Assembly (NCBI GenBank): GCA_017084465.1
Contig: CP070896.1
Coordinates: forward strand, 2,531,001 to 2,595,000
Origin: Lacrimispora xylanisolvens
GTDB lineage: Bacteria > Bacillota > Clostridia > Lachnospirales > Lachnospiraceae
Reading direction: 5' to 3'
Length of the DNA stretch: 64,000 nt
Shown here: piece after piece, positions 26,881-36,986 of the stretch
Layout: each line of letters begins with the position of its first letter
Numbering within the stretch: the stretch's first letter is position 1
Notes under the pieces: model-generated
Seen by the model: only the letters and a program-made list of their open reading frames with translations
What the model was told of the DNA's origin: nothing
Database searches by the model: none
Made by a program: the position numbers and the translations under genes

Positions 26881-27942
26881 ATGAAGCAGAGAGAAAATTT
26901 GATGAAGGTCATCGTGCCCGTGTTATCCATTCTTGTGGCATTTATAATCGGAGGGATCATTATGATCTGCCTGGGTAAAAACCCCTTTCAGGCATATGGA
27001 TTTTTGTTTTCCGGCGCATTTGGAAGCAGCAGAAAGATCGCTCAGACCCTTGTAATCGCCTGCCCTTTGATATTTACCGGACTGACTGCAGCGTTTTCCT
27101 ATAAATGCGGTGTTTTTAACCTTGGGGGCGAAGGCCAGTTTGTTATGGGAGCCGTTGCCAGTATCTTTTTTGTAACCAAGTCCGGGATCGGGGGAATTGC
27201 AGGAATACTGCTTAGCCTTTTCATTGGCGCAGCCGCCGGAGCCTTATGGGGTGCAATTCCAGGAATTTTAAAAATTACAAGAGGCTTAAATGAAATGATT
27301 GTCAGCATCATGCTGAATTACGTGGCAACCCTTTTTATGGGTTACGTTTATACTACCCTTTTACGAGACGGAAGTGTTCCCCAGACTTTTGCAATCCCCG
27401 ACAGCACCAAACTGGCAGTTGTATCAAAAAGCTTTCCCGTCCACTGGGGTGTATGGGTTGCTTTATTTCTGGCATTTGCAGGATATTACTTTTTATTCTA
27501 TACCTCTAAGGGATTTAAACTGAGAGCAGTGGGCTTAAATTCGACTGCCGCATTCTTCAATGGTTTTCCCGTAAACCGGTATGTACTCTTCTCCTTTATA
27601 GCCTCCGGTGCGGTTGCCGGGCTGGGTGGAAGTGTAGAGCTTCACGGAAAACAGTTAAGACTGATGGGGGGATTTGGTCAGGGTTTCGGCTTTGATGGAG
27701 TGGCGATCGCACTGATTGCCCAGCTTAATCCCATTGGAACTGCTGCAGTTGCATTTATCTTTGCTGTACTGAGAAAAGGAGCAAGTACCTTGCAGACCGG
27801 TATGCAGATTCCTACCGCTGTGGTTGATATCATTCAGGCATTGGTAATTATATTTGCGGTAGCTGGCACAGCGCTGTTAAAGCTTCCTGCAATCAGACAA
27901 TACATAAACAGCCATATGGGGAAAAAGGAGGTTACCAACTGA
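26881..27942 (+). CDS. BMP-family importer permease (NupP/YufP-like)
   Basis: This intact 353-aa membrane protein has about 8-10 hydrophobic segments, with family signatures FNLGGEGQF (about 80) and GLNEMIVSIMLNY (about 137). It pairs with the second permease, starting four codons before that gene's ATG overlap (its stop overlaps ATG 27942). The family imports purine nucleosides and related compounds. No nucleoside enzyme gene adjoins, so substrate is only inferred. Confidence 0.9.
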   Translation: MKQRENLMKVIVPVLSILVAFIIGGIIMICLGKNPFQAYGFLFSGAFGSSRKIAQTLVIACPLIFTGLTAAFSYKCGVFNLGGEGQFVMGAVASIFFVTKSGIGGIAGILLSLFIGAAAGALWGAIPGILKITRGLNEMIVSIMLNYVATLFMGYVYTTLLRDGSVPQTFAIPDSTKLAVVSKSFPVHWGVWVALFLAFAGYYFLFYTSKGFKLRAVGLNSTAAFFNGFPVNRYVLFSFIASGAVAGLGGSVELHGKQLRLMGGFGQGFGFDGVAIALIAQLNPIGTAAVAFIFAVLRKGASTLQTGMQIPTAVVDIIQALVIIFAVAGTALLKLPAIRQYINSHMGKKEVTN

Positions 27943-28883
27943 TGGATGCATTTTTCAACATGAATTTTCTCACAGAGCTGCTTCTTTCTACCATTCGAAT
28001 GGCAACTCCCATTCTGTTTGTCGCACTGGCTGAAACTTACTCCGAGCGGGCCGGACTGGTCAATATCGGTCTTGACGGAATCATGTCCTTTGGTGCATTA
28101 ATTGGTTTCTTAATCGGCTATAAAACCGGGAGCCCTACTACGGGTATTCTGGCTGGTGCCCTGTCAGGCGTTGCCATTAATATGATTTATGCATTCTGCA
28201 CCATCCGTTTATGTGCTCCCCAGATTGTATATGGTATGGCAATTAATATTTTTGCTCCGGCACTGGCTTCCTTTATCTACCGCCTTTCCTTTTCCGATAC
28301 CTCAACACTGATCCAGGGCGTATCCATGAAGGCGATGCCTATTCCCATTCTTAGCAGTATACCGGTACTTGGAACTTTGTTTTTCAACCATATCCCTCTG
28401 GTGTACATGGCATATCTGCTGGTACCTGTCACAGCCGTGTTCTTTAACAGGACAAAAGCAGGACTTAATTTTAAAGCCGTAGGGGAATTTCCCAAAGCGG
28501 CAGAAACACTGGGAATCAATGTTGTGCTTCAAAAATACATTGCCTGCATCATCTGCGGTGCACTTGCGGGAATGGGCGGAGCGTATTTAACCATCTGCTA
28601 CACCAGCACCTACTCCGAGGGAATTGTAGCAGGCCGTGGATTTATTGCTCTTTCAGCTGTTATATTCGGTCGTTGGATGCCATCCGGTGTATTGTTAGCC
28701 TGCCTGCTTTTTGGGTTTTGCGATGCACTGCAGATCCGGCTCCAGCTGTTAAGCCCGTCCACCCCCTACCAGCTTCTCCAGATGATCCCTTATCTTTGTA
28801 CCCTGTTTGTTCTTGCATTTTTCGGAATACGAAAAAGCGGTCCAAAAGCCAACGGACAGCCCTATTACAGAGAAGAACGATGA
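27942..28883 (+). CDS. BMP-family importer permease (NupQ/YufQ-like)
   Basis: This 313-aa membrane protein carries the family motif LVNIGLDGIMSFGA (about 45) and an AETLGINV loop near 188. Its ATG overlaps the last base of the first permease gene, so the two are translationally coupled. They form the transmembrane pore of the importer. Confidence 0.9.
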   Translation: MDAFFNMNFLTELLLSTIRMATPILFVALAETYSERAGLVNIGLDGIMSFGALIGFLIGYKTGSPTTGILAGALSGVAINMIYAFCTIRLCAPQIVYGMAINIFAPALASFIYRLSFSDTSTLIQGVSMKAMPIPILSSIPVLGTLFFNHIPLVYMAYLLVPVTAVFFNRTKAGLNFKAVGEFPKAAETLGINVVLQKYIACIICGALAGMGGAYLTICYTSTYSEGIVAGRGFIALSAVIFGRWMPSGVLLACLLFGFCDALQIRLQLLSPSTPYQLLQMIPYLCTLFVLAFFGIRKSGPKANGQPYYREER

Positions 28884-28944
28884 TGATAATTCCAGGACAG
28901 CCCTGCGATTATATATTTTTTCAAACATAAAAGGAGGATTTATT

Positions 28945-30018
28945 ATGAAAAAGACTATGAAAACAGCATCTCTTATTATGGCCGCAGTCCTTACTGCCAT
29001 GAGTCTTGCTGCATGCAGCAGCGCGTCTGCACCAACAAAAGCAGCAGGCTCTGCAGCAGAAACTTCTGCAGCGGAGACCACAAAGGCAGAAACCACAAAA
29101 GCAGAGGAGACAAAGGCTGCTGACTCTTCCAAAGCATCCGGCTATAAAGTGGCCATGGTCCTTGACTCTTCTGTTTCAGACGGAGGCTGGGGCGCAAGCT
29201 GTTATCAGGCAATGGTAAATGCAGCGAAAGACAGCGGATGGGAAACTGTATATACGGACAATGTAGCGACTGCTGATTTTGCTACTGTTATGACCGATTA
29301 CGCAGAATTGGGCTACAACCTGATCTTCGCACCAGGAAATCAGTATACCGATGCAGTAAAACAGGTAGCAGAAGAATATCCGGATATCAAGTTTGCTCTG
29401 TTAAATGGTACTGTTGAAACAGAAAACATCACCTCCATTCTTCCTGATGCAAAGCAGATTGGTTACATGGCAGGTGCTCTGGCAGGTCTTATGAGCAAGA
29501 CAAACAACATCGGATTTATCGGTGGTATGGAGCTGGATACCACAAAGGCAAAGCTGGAATGCTATGAGAAGGCAGCCAAAAAAGTAAATCCTGATATTAA
29601 AGTTTCATCTGCTTATGCAGGCTCTTTCAGCGATACTGCCAAGGGAAAGGAAATCGCTTCCTCCATGGTTTCCACCTATGATGTTGACGTAATGTTTGGT
29701 GATGCATCCGCAGTTGATACCGGAGCACGGGAAGCACTGGCTGGATCAGAGGGCAGATACGATATCGGTCAGCCAGGTGATTTAGGTTCTGCTGATCACA
29801 AAATTATCATCTGCTCTGTTGTAACCGACAACGCGGCTTTATTAAAAGCCTGCATGAAGGATGTGGAAGCAGATACCTTTGGCGGCAAAACCATCTACGG
29901 TGATTTAAGCAACGGATGCTTAAGCATTGGAACATTTTCCAATTTAGTTCCACAGGATATTCAGACACAATACAAAGAAATAGTTGATCAGATTAAGGCA
30001 GGAACCTTTATTCAGTAA
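28945..30018 (+). CDS. BMP-family substrate-binding lipoprotein (BmpA/NupN-like)
   Basis: The start at 28945 has AAGGAGG 7 bp upstream. The 357-aa protein has a lipoprotein signal with LAACS at about residue 21. A low-complexity Ala/Glu/Thr/Lys linker spans about 25-65, and a BMP fold follows with VLDSSVSDGGWGASCYQAM near 75. It is the last gene of the TetR operon and is followed by a strong terminator. As in most such operons the binding protein is encoded at one end. Ligand probably a nucleoside or similar small molecule. Confidence 0.92.
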   Translation: MKKTMKTASLIMAAVLTAMSLAACSSASAPTKAAGSAAETSAAETTKAETTKAEETKAADSSKASGYKVAMVLDSSVSDGGWGASCYQAMVNAAKDSGWETVYTDNVATADFATVMTDYAELGYNLIFAPGNQYTDAVKQVAEEYPDIKFALLNGTVETENITSILPDAKQIGYMAGALAGLMSKTNNIGFIGGMELDTTKAKLECYEKAAKKVNPDIKVSSAYAGSFSDTAKGKEIASSMVSTYDVDVMFGDASAVDTGAREALAGSEGRYDIGQPGDLGSADHKIIICSVVTDNAALLKACMKDVEADTFGGKTIYGDLSNGCLSIGTFSNLVPQDIQTQYKEIVDQIKAGTFIQ

Positions 30019-30023
30019 TTAAA

Positions 30024-30072
30024 AAATCCCCGTGAAAGCAAGTATGGAAATACTTCTCTCACGGGGATTTTC
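30024..30072. terminator. Bidirectional terminator
   Basis: AAATCCCCGTGA and TCACGGGGATTTT form a perfect stem with a 20-odd-base loop, between the importer operon and the opposing lipoprotein gene. A/T tracts flank both sides. Confidence 0.85.
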
Positions 30073-30153
30073 CTGTCTTTTTAAACGGGAATCTTTCTAA
30101 CAATACATAATGAACAGAATTGGGGAATCCTGATTTTTAGTTACTTCAATTTA

Positions 30154-30753
30154 TTATTTCAGTGTAAAGGAATTAAAGAAAGTGTCAATTTCCGGTGTTC
30201 TTTCTCCTGATTCAGACACTGCCTGAAGCTGATAAACATGATCTCCGGCAATATATACTCTGTGATAGAAGACGATGGTATCAGATCCCAGGGGAGCACT
30301 GTATTTTAATTCTTTACCCTGATATTCGCCAAGGGTAATATCCTTGCTGTCTTCAATGGTATAGGGAATATTGGCAACTGCGCCTTCTAACATAGCTGAA
30401 GGTTCTGCTGCACCCTCAGGTATGGCACTGTACATAACATTGTAAAGCGCATCTTCCTGCTCAAGCATATAAGAATACATATCAATTGCAGTTCCTTCAG
30501 AGGAAACTGACTGCTTCATCTCTTTCGGTGTTCCTGGATAGCTGGCTGTAAATAATCCGTTCGGATCTTCAAATGTTACGAAAGCGTCTGCACCTGCTTC
30601 TGTACTGGCTTCAGCTGCTTTGCTTTCCTCAGTTGTCTCCTGTGATTGTGCAACAGTTGTTTCTGTTGCAACGGCTTCTGCCTTTTTACCGCAGCCTGCA
30701 AGTGCTGCAATCAATAAACAGGCCAGTAAAATTGAATAAATTCTCTTTTTCAT
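30154..30753 (-). CDS. Hypothetical lipoprotein
   Basis: This 199-aa protein has a lipoprotein signal with LAGCG at about residue 21. A Thr/Glu/Ala-rich linker (22-60) precedes a compact alpha/beta domain. A regular ATG with GAGGAGAAATT upstream starts it. I do not recognise the domain; the FTASYPGTPKEMKQS segment recalls small surface lipoproteins. It is a single gene facing the importer operon. Confidence 0.75.
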   Translation of the reverse strand: MKKRIYSILLACLLIAALAGCGKKAEAVATETTVAQSQETTEESKAAEASTEAGADAFVTFEDPNGLFTASYPGTPKEMKQSVSSEGTAIDMYSYMLEQEDALYNVMYSAIPEGAAEPSAMLEGAVANIPYTIEDSKDITLGEYQGKELKYSAPLGSDTIVFYHRVYIAGDHVYQLQAVSESGERTPEIDTFFNSFTLK

Positions 30754-31004
30754 AATTTCTCCTCGTCAATTGGTATTGGCAATCCCCCTGCTTTTATATG
30801 TAAAATCGAAAGCAGTAAGATTATAGCATAAATTTCCAATGGTAACAACATACTATTTTTTTAATTATTAATTAAGATTTTTGTAACGAATATTTTCATT
30901 CGATGAATGTCATGATTTTATCATAAGGGTTTACCAAACAACAAAATTCATGCTATAATATAGGAAGAAATATGCCGTCTCAACACGGCAGAACGGAGTT
31001 TTAC

Positions 31005-31769
31005 ATGTCACTCATACCGTTTCAAAAATTACCGCCCAGAAGGCACACGGAAGATGCCAGACAGTATGCATACCGGATCATACGGCATTTTATTTTAAAT
31101 CTCCATCTTCCTCCCGGAAGAAAGATGAATGAAGTAGAACTGGCAGATGCATTAAACATCAGCCGGACTCCTGTCCACGATACTCTGTACAAGCTTTCCA
31201 GAAAGAATCTGATCGATATTATTCCTCAGAAAGGTGCATTTGTTTCAAAGATCGATACTGCACGGATCGAGCAGACCTTATGGATTCATAAGCAGCTTGG
31301 AACAGCCATGATCCAGAATATCTTTATCCGGAATGTTAAGGGCACTCAGTTTGATATCCTCTATCACCACTTGCGGGAGCTGGAGGATTATTTAGCTCAG
31401 GGAGATTTATCCCATTCTGTCCGTTTAATTACTGATTATTATCATCTTCTTTATGAACTGGGAGGAAAGATGAATCATATATGGGAGGCTGTGCAAAAAG
31501 CTGGTATGGATCTTCAGAGACTTTTATATCTGGCTGCGTCGGATTCTTCGGTTACAGAAGATTTTATAAAGGATCTTACGTCTCTTACCGATGCACTGGC
31601 TGCAAGAAATACCGATCGTGCATGCACCATCTACCGTCATCATTTATCCCGGATACAGCTTCTGATCCCACCCTTACAGGAGTGTTATCCGGATTATTTT
31701 CTTGAAAGCCAGCCAGGTTACGATTCGGCGGCTTCCTACTATCAGAAAGGAATCAGCTACGATGAATGA
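31005..31769 (+). CDS. GntR-family regulator (FCD type)
   Basis: The start at 31005 has GGAG 8 bp upstream. The 254-aa protein has a GntR winged helix (about 25-85) with LADALNISRTPVHDTLYKL and an all-helical FCD-like C-terminal domain, which in the family binds carboxylic acids or sugar acids. Its end overlaps the SDR start by 8 bp, so it heads an operon with SDR, YhcH-like and M28 peptidase genes. It presumably controls them in response to their substrate. Confidence 0.85.
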   Translation: MSLIPFQKLPPRRHTEDARQYAYRIIRHFILNLHLPPGRKMNEVELADALNISRTPVHDTLYKLSRKNLIDIIPQKGAFVSKIDTARIEQTLWIHKQLGTAMIQNIFIRNVKGTQFDILYHHLRELEDYLAQGDLSHSVRLITDYYHLLYELGGKMNHIWEAVQKAGMDLQRLLYLAASDSSVTEDFIKDLTSLTDALAARNTDRACTIYRHHLSRIQLLIPPLQECYPDYFLESQPGYDSAASYYQKGISYDE

Positions 31770-32544
31770 TTGTATTCAAACCAGATTCGCCCTGACTGGA
31801 AAAAAAGCTCTGATTGCCGGAGGCACAGGCGGGCTTGGAAGTTCCATTGCAAAAGCATTTCTTCAAAGCGGAGCCGATGTTGCCGTCTGCGGAGGACATC
31901 CGGAAAAGGCCGGTTTTTTAAGAGAAACAGCAGACAGGGAAGGCAGACGACTTCTCACTCTTGGCTGTGATATTACAGATCCCCATAAGGTAGAAGGAAT
32001 GATGGACGAGATTAGCCGGGAATTCGGTAGTCTTGATATCTTAGTGAACAGCGCGGGTATGAACCGGCTGATTCCAGCCGAAGATTACGAAGAAGAAGTG
32101 TTTGCACAGGTTATGGATTTAAATGTGCTTGGAATTCATACAGTGACCCGGGCTGTTGGAAAACGTTTTATGATCCCAGCTGGATATGGACGGATTTTAA
32201 ATCTGTCATCGGTAAAAGGCCTTATTGGGACCGGACAGGATTATCTGGCTTACTGCACCAGCAAAGGGGCTGTGAATATGTATACCAAACAGCTTGCCTG
32301 TGAATGGGGCAAATACGGGATCACATGTAACGCCATTGCCCCAACCTTTGTCCGGACCCCCATTAACGAGTTTCAGCTGGATGATCCCGAGTTTTACCAG
32401 ACCTTAACGAAGCGGATTCCTTTGGGACGAATTGGTCAGGAAGAAGATATTGCAGCAGCTGCGGTATTTTTATGCAGCGACGCCTCTTCCTTTGTAACTG
32501 GACAGATTCTTGGTGTAGACGGCGGTTTAACCGCAATGCAGTAA
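31762..32544 (+). CDS. SDR-family oxidoreductase (KduD-like)
   Basis: This 260-aa short-chain dehydrogenase has the cofactor loop GGTGGLG (about 19), NSAGM near 90, active Ser in LSSV and YCTSK as the Tyr-Lys catalytic pair. It most resembles gluconate or 2-dehydro-3-deoxygluconate 5-dehydrogenases. The start at ATG 31762 overlaps the GntR stop. Its operon also has a YhcH-like protein, often linked with sugar acid use. The exact substrate is not known. Confidence 0.85.
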   Translation: MNDCIQTRFALTGKKALIAGGTGGLGSSIAKAFLQSGADVAVCGGHPEKAGFLRETADREGRRLLTLGCDITDPHKVEGMMDEISREFGSLDILVNSAGMNRLIPAEDYEEEVFAQVMDLNVLGIHTVTRAVGKRFMIPAGYGRILNLSSVKGLIGTGQDYLAYCTSKGAVNMYTKQLACEWGKYGITCNAIAPTFVRTPINEFQLDDPEFYQTLTKRIPLGRIGQEEDIAAAAVFLCSDASSFVTGQILGVDGGLTAMQ

Positions 32545-32588
32545 AGGTCACATAAATCAGAATATAAGAATTGACGGAGGAATCGATT

Positions 32589-33101
32589 ATGATTTTCGGA
32601 AATATTTATAGTTCCATGTTAAAAGAACAGCTTGCCATTCTGCCCGCTCCTCTTAGCTGCGCGATCCGTTATCTGACCGAGCATGATATGGCAGCCCATG
32701 AACCAGGGGTGTTTACTATAGATTTAGATGGTATCCCTGTAATTCTTCAGGTACTTGATTTAAAGACCGGTGACCGGAGCGGACTTCGCCCTGAGATTCA
32801 CAGAAAGAACATTGATGTGCAGTTTCTGGCCTGCGGCGGTCCGGAAGAGGCTGGCTTTTACACAGATGACGGCAACGGACAGGTTGAGGAGAATCTTCTT
32901 GATACTCCAAGAGATATTCTTTTATAAAATGATCCCGCCGCTTTAGAAGGTCGGATTCATATGATACCGGGAACCTTTGCCATTTATTTCCCCTGGGATG
33001 TGCATATCCCTGCAATTCAATCAGGTGATACCCCATCTCCCATCAGAAAGATTGTAATTAAAGTACCGTTAGATAGCTGCCTGCCGGACAGCACCCGTTA
33101 G
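32589..33101 (+). pseudogene. YhcH/YjgK/YiaL-family protein, interrupted by an in-frame TAA
   Basis: The frame starts at ATG 32589 (GGAGG 7 bp upstream) and runs through a TAA at 32925-32927 to a stop at 33101. The two halves together give a complete beta-barrel YhcH-family protein of about 170 aa: RKNIDVQFLACG in the first half and FPWDVHIPAI in the second. At the break CTTTTATAAAATGAT could be CTTTATAAAAATGAT, which gives ILYKNDPAAL, by one T fewer and one A more. Compensating homopolymer errors are again likely. Family members are thought to act on sugar acid or sialic-type compounds. Confidence 0.75.
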
Positions 33102-33115
33102 GAGGGGCACCAAAT

Positions 33116-33944
33116 ATGGAATTAAACCATTATCTGGAAGCACTTTCTTTGAAAGATCCGGATCAGAGACGGGGTGCGCTCAGGGAAGTTCTCGTAAAGG
33201 AGCATCTGGATTTTGATCTTCAGGAGGAAGCGCCTTCCCAAAAGGCTCCAAGAGGGATTTATAACTATATTCTGGCACCATGGAATAGTGAGCCCGGTCC
33301 TCTTTTTTGTGCCCATTATGATGCAGTGCCCGGCAGCTTTGGCGCCAATGATAATGCTGCCGCTTTGTGCATTCTCATCGCTCTTGCAGGAAAACTGAAA
33401 GAAGAAAATTTTCCAGCCCGATTTGCATTTTTTGATGGGGAAGAAACCGGCAATACCGGGAGCAGGCTCTTCGCTGCTTCCATGAATCATCAGGAGATAA
33501 CTGGAGTTATTAATCTGGATGTGTGCGGTTATGGAGATACCATTGCAGTTAACAGCCGGGGATATGAACGAAAGCCGGGTGTGGAAGCATTTTGCAGAAA
33601 AGAAGTTCTGGCAGGCCATAACGGCGTGCTTGTAAAATATCTTCCAGGAAGTGATGAAGCTTCCTTTTCCGGAGGCCGGACTCCGGCAATCAGTATTGCC
33701 AGTGTTCCAAGATGGGATATCCAGTATCTAAATGCACTTTCCAAGATGGGCAGCGGCTTATTAGGCAGGCCCCCGGAATTTCATATGATCCTGGATCAGA
33801 TGGAGATTTCCACTACCATGCATGGCGGATACCGGGATACTCCCGGAATGGGTTGAATTAGAATCCATGAATCGGATATATGATTATCTGACTGATGCAC
33901 TTCATAAGTCTTTCGACAAAAAGAAAAGGTTCCTTCTGTTTTAA
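33116..33944 (+). CDS. M28-family zinc aminopeptidase-like hydrolase, C-terminus frameshifted
   Basis: This cytosolic M28 peptidase has metal ligands in FCAHYD (His), NDN (Asp), GEETGNTG (Glu pair) and a later Asp in VINLDVC. It starts at ATG 33116, preceded by AGGAGGGG. Read as given, it stops at 33856. Removing one G near 33843 (CCCGG to CCCG) continues as TPEWVELESMNRIYDYL and ends at 33944, a natural C-terminus whose stop abuts a terminator. Role: release of N-terminal residues or deacylation of a small substrate. It is last in the GntR operon. Confidence 0.82.
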
Positions 33945-33970
33945 TAAGCAGAAGGAACCTCTTCTTTTAG
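33927..33970 (+). terminator. Terminator of the GntR/SDR/YhcH/M28 operon
   Basis: AGGTTCCTTCTG and CAGAAGGAACCT pair perfectly around about 10 bases and are followed by CTTCTTTT. It overlaps the end of the peptidase gene. Confidence 0.85.
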
Positions 33971-33985
33971 AGAGAGAGTGGGGTT

Positions 33986-35010
33986 TTAAAAATCAAATGT
34001 AAGAATAATCTTGCGGATAGACGGATCATGACTATCCACAAAATCAAAGGCCTCCTGAGCCTTAATAAGCGGGAATGTGTGGGAAACAGAACCGGTTAGA
34101 TCCAGTTTTCCCTCTTGAATCATATTAATAGCTTTTCCAAACATTTTATTCTGAAGTCTGGAGCCTCTCACATCAAGCTCCTTGGCTGTTATGGCAAACT
34201 GATTGATCTCTGTGGGAGCAGTTGAAAATCCCATGGTGATGACCTTTCCGGCGTTTCCGGTGGCATTTAAAAGGCGGATCAGTGAATCCTTGTTGCAGAC
34301 AGCATCGATGGATACGGTTGCTCCATGCATATGGGTGTATTCTTTTTACTTTCTCCACAAGATCTTCATTTAATACATTAATTGTGTGCTCTGCTCCATT
34401 TGCTTTTGCAGTCTCAAGCTTATCATCCTGAATATCAGCTACAATAATGTGATCACAGATTTGACTGGCAATCTTTAAAATAGAGCTTCCAAGAGCACCG
34501 GAGCCGTAAATGAGAAGCATATCGTCTTTTTCCAATTCTGCTCTGGTGCAGGACTGTATGGCAATGGTGGTTGGTTCAATCATAACCGCATCCCGATCGG
34601 ATATGGAATCCGGCAGAATATAGCAGTCGGCTTCCGGTACCGCGATAAACTCCCGATAACCTCCGTCAATATGAACGCCCCTTACCTTTAAATGGTCACA
34701 GACATTGCCTCTTCCCTTACTGCACGGATAGCAGTGTCCGCAGCTGGTAACCTGGTTGACGATTACACGGTCACCCACTTTAAGTTTCTGAACAGAGGCA
34801 CCGGTCTCTGCCACTACGCCCACCATCTCATGTCCGATAATTCTTGGATATGTTGCTGCTGCGTTGGTTCCGTGGTAGATACCAACGTCTGAACCGCAGA
34901 TTCCGGCAGCTGTCATTTTTACAATCACATTGTTTTCTTCATCAAGAACAGGTTTTTTCTATATCAATTACCTTTAATTCTCCCGGTTTTACAATCTGTA
35001 CCGCTTTCAT
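33986..35010 (-). pseudogene. Zinc-dependent alcohol/polyol dehydrogenase, frameshifted twice
   Basis: The start is ATG 35010 with AAGGAG 9 bp upstream. Break 1 (near 34957): removing one A from six gives IEKPVLDEENNVIV. Break 2 (near 34345): removing one A from five gives VKEYTHMHGATVS. Repaired, the protein is about 340 aa with catalytic zinc residues in GICGSD and GHEMVG, four structural Cys in CGHCYPCSKGRGNVC and the NAD fold in GSGALG. It belongs to the medium-chain dehydrogenase family. It is last in an operon with DapA-like, PanE-like and cyclase genes. Confidence 0.85.
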
Positions 35011-35031
35011 ATGATTCATCTCCTTTATGTC

Positions 35032-35907
35032 TTAGCGTACCTCCAGATATTTGGAAAGAATTTCATCCATTTCCTCTTTCCGGCTTTCTGTTAATGGCAG
35101 CATGGGCTTTCTTACTTCACCGGCTGGAATCCCCTGATTGGAAACGATGTACTTTAAGTTTGCGCAGAGACCGTTTTTCAAAAGCACATCCAAAATGTTG
35201 TTGGACTTGGTCTGAAGAGCTCTGGCTTCTTCCTCTTTTCCTTCCAGGTACAATTCCATGATCCGTTTGAACTGGGGCAGCATGAAGTTGAAGCTGCTTC
35301 CAATAAATCCATCACAGCCAAACGCAAGAAATGCCACCATGGAGCTTTCAAAACCTCCGTAACAGATGATATCGGAATTTATGTTTTTGATCCGTTCCAT
35401 CTGAAGAAGATTTAAATTGGTGTGCTTGATCGCTCCTATTGCTCCGGATTTTATAAGTTCTCTGGTCTCCGGATTATTTAGATCCAGCTCCCTGTGAGTG
35501 CTTGATGGGATATTATAATAAAGGACGGATTCTCCCACTGCCTGGGCAATATCGTAATAGTATCCTGCAATTTCCTTCTCCGAAAATCCAAAATACAAAG
35601 GCGGTGTTGCCGCAATGCCGCGAATTCCAAGTTCCTTTGCTTTCTTTGCGTAAAAAATGGCTTCCTCAGTACTGATGGCACCTACATGTGCATAGAGATC
35701 ACAACGGTCTTTTAACTCCGATGCCAATTCAAACGAACGGATCCGCTCTTCCCTGGTCAACAGAAAGCACTCACCGGAGCTTCCTCCGATAAAGAAGCCG
35801 TCTGCACCTTCTGTAAGGTTTCTTTCCCATAGCTGTCTGGCTGATGTTTCGTTGATTTTACCCTGTCTGTCAAATGGTGTTATTGAAGCAACAATTAATT
35901 TTTTCAT
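35032..35907 (-). CDS. DapA-family aldolase/synthase
   Basis: The start at 35907 (291 aa) is preceded by AGGGGGA. The protein has the family's GGSSGECFLLT phosphate-type loop (about 45), the Tyr of YYNIPSST (about 135) and the Schiff-base Lys of GAIKHTN. The dihydrodipicolinate synthase family includes lyases and dehydratases for sugar acids and N-acetylneuraminate, and the catabolic context makes true DapA unlikely. Retro-aldol cleavage of a 2-keto acid is plausible. Confidence 0.87.
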   Translation of the reverse strand: MKKLIVASITPFDRQGKINETSARQLWERNLTEGADGFFIGGSSGECFLLTREERIRSFELASELKDRCDLYAHVGAISTEEAIFYAKKAKELGIRGIAATPPLYFGFSEKEIAGYYYDIAQAVGESVLYYNIPSSTHRELDLNNPETRELIKSGAIGAIKHTNLNLLQMERIKNINSDIICYGGFESSMVAFLAFGCDGFIGSSFNFMLPQFKRIMELYLEGKEEEARALQTKSNNILDVLLKNGLCANLKYIVSNQGIPAGEVRKPMLPLTESRKEEMDEILSKYLEVR

Positions 35908-35970
35908 GTTAGTATGTCCCCCTGACATTTAAATGAACCCCATATTGTCCCGGTTTTATTCCGGAATGAA

Positions 35971-36045
35971 ATAAAAAACGGGTGTCTCAAAAAGCAGATA
36001 GCATGCTGTATTCATTCACACTGACTCTTTGGGACACCCTCCCTT
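35971..36045 (-). terminator. Terminator-like hairpin between PanE-like and DapA-like genes
   Basis: On the minus strand GGGTGTCCCAAAG and CTTTTTGAGACACCC pair and are followed by GTTTTTTAT. It may reduce transcription into the DapA-like gene, or the operon may have an internal promoter there. Confidence 0.65.
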
Positions 36046-36057
36046 CTCTTAAGCAAA

Positions 36058-36970
36058 TTACCGTTGTTTTCCTTCCAAAGCATGTACCATTTCCACTACA
36101 AACTCGTGGGTCGGAACAGGTATCCCGCATTTACCAGCTGCTCTTACAACGGAACCGCTGATCATATCCACCTCAGTTTTCCGTCCATTCTGTATATCAG
36201 CACGAATTGAGGTACATCCATTTGGTGACATTTCTGATGTCTTTCTTACTTTTTCTATAATTTCTTCTGCATCTGCTTCCAGACCCAGGCCATGAGCCAC
36301 GGCCACAGCTTCGCGGATCAGCCGTACTGTCATATTCCAGGCATGGTCATTGGCAGCAATGTATCCCATGTCTACCTGCAAAATACCGGTAACTGCACTT
36401 AAGGAAACATTGGTAAACAGTTTATTCCAGATCAGCTGCTGAATATTGGAATGAATCTTCACAGAAACCGCAGCATTCAAATTCCTCTTTTAACCTGGTA
36501 AGAAATCCATGACTATCTTCTGTGAGCATTCCCACATTAGTATTTCCCGTTCCGCCTCTCCTGATCAATCCAGGACCCAGAACTGCTCCGTTGTCTTCTG
36601 TCGTGCCAATAATGATGTGATCCGTGGGAGCAAATTCTTCCAGAATGTCTTCATGACCGGAGCCATTTTGCAGCGTCATTAAATAGGTATCTTTCCCGAT
36701 TAAGTTCTTACCTGATACAAGTGCATCCCTGGAGTACAGGGATTTCACAAAAAGAAGTACCAGATCCATGACCGGGAGGCCTTCTGCAGAAGTAACTGCA
36801 TTGGGTTTGTATACGTTTTCTTCCCCATTTTCCTGAAGTCTGATTCCTTCCTTCTGGATATGTTCCACGATGGCAGGGGAAGTATCGATCAGATAAACTT
36901 CATGCTTTTGGGACAGGTGACCGCCATAGATGGAACCCATGGCTCCAGCCCCGATTACTGCAATTTTCAT
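36058..36970 (-). pseudogene. PanE/ApbA-family ketoreductase, frameshifted
   Basis: This would be a 304-aa protein, N-terminal part 36970-36422 and C-terminal part 36480-36058. It begins MKIAVIGAGAMGSIYGG, the NAD(P) loop of 2-dehydropantoate 2-reductases. The C-terminal half has the family's helical domain with LIWNKLFTNVSLSA. Removing one T from a TTT run at about 36483 joins them as KEELNAAVSVK. In the context of cyclase and DapA-like genes it likely reduces some other 2-keto acid. Confidence 0.8.
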
Positions 36971-36986
36971 ATCCATTCACCTTCCG

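Noticed and set aside
29006..29218. Gln/Arg-rich 70-codon frame
   Set aside because: It is a shadow of the Ala/Thr/Glu-rich linker of the BMP lipoprotein in another frame.
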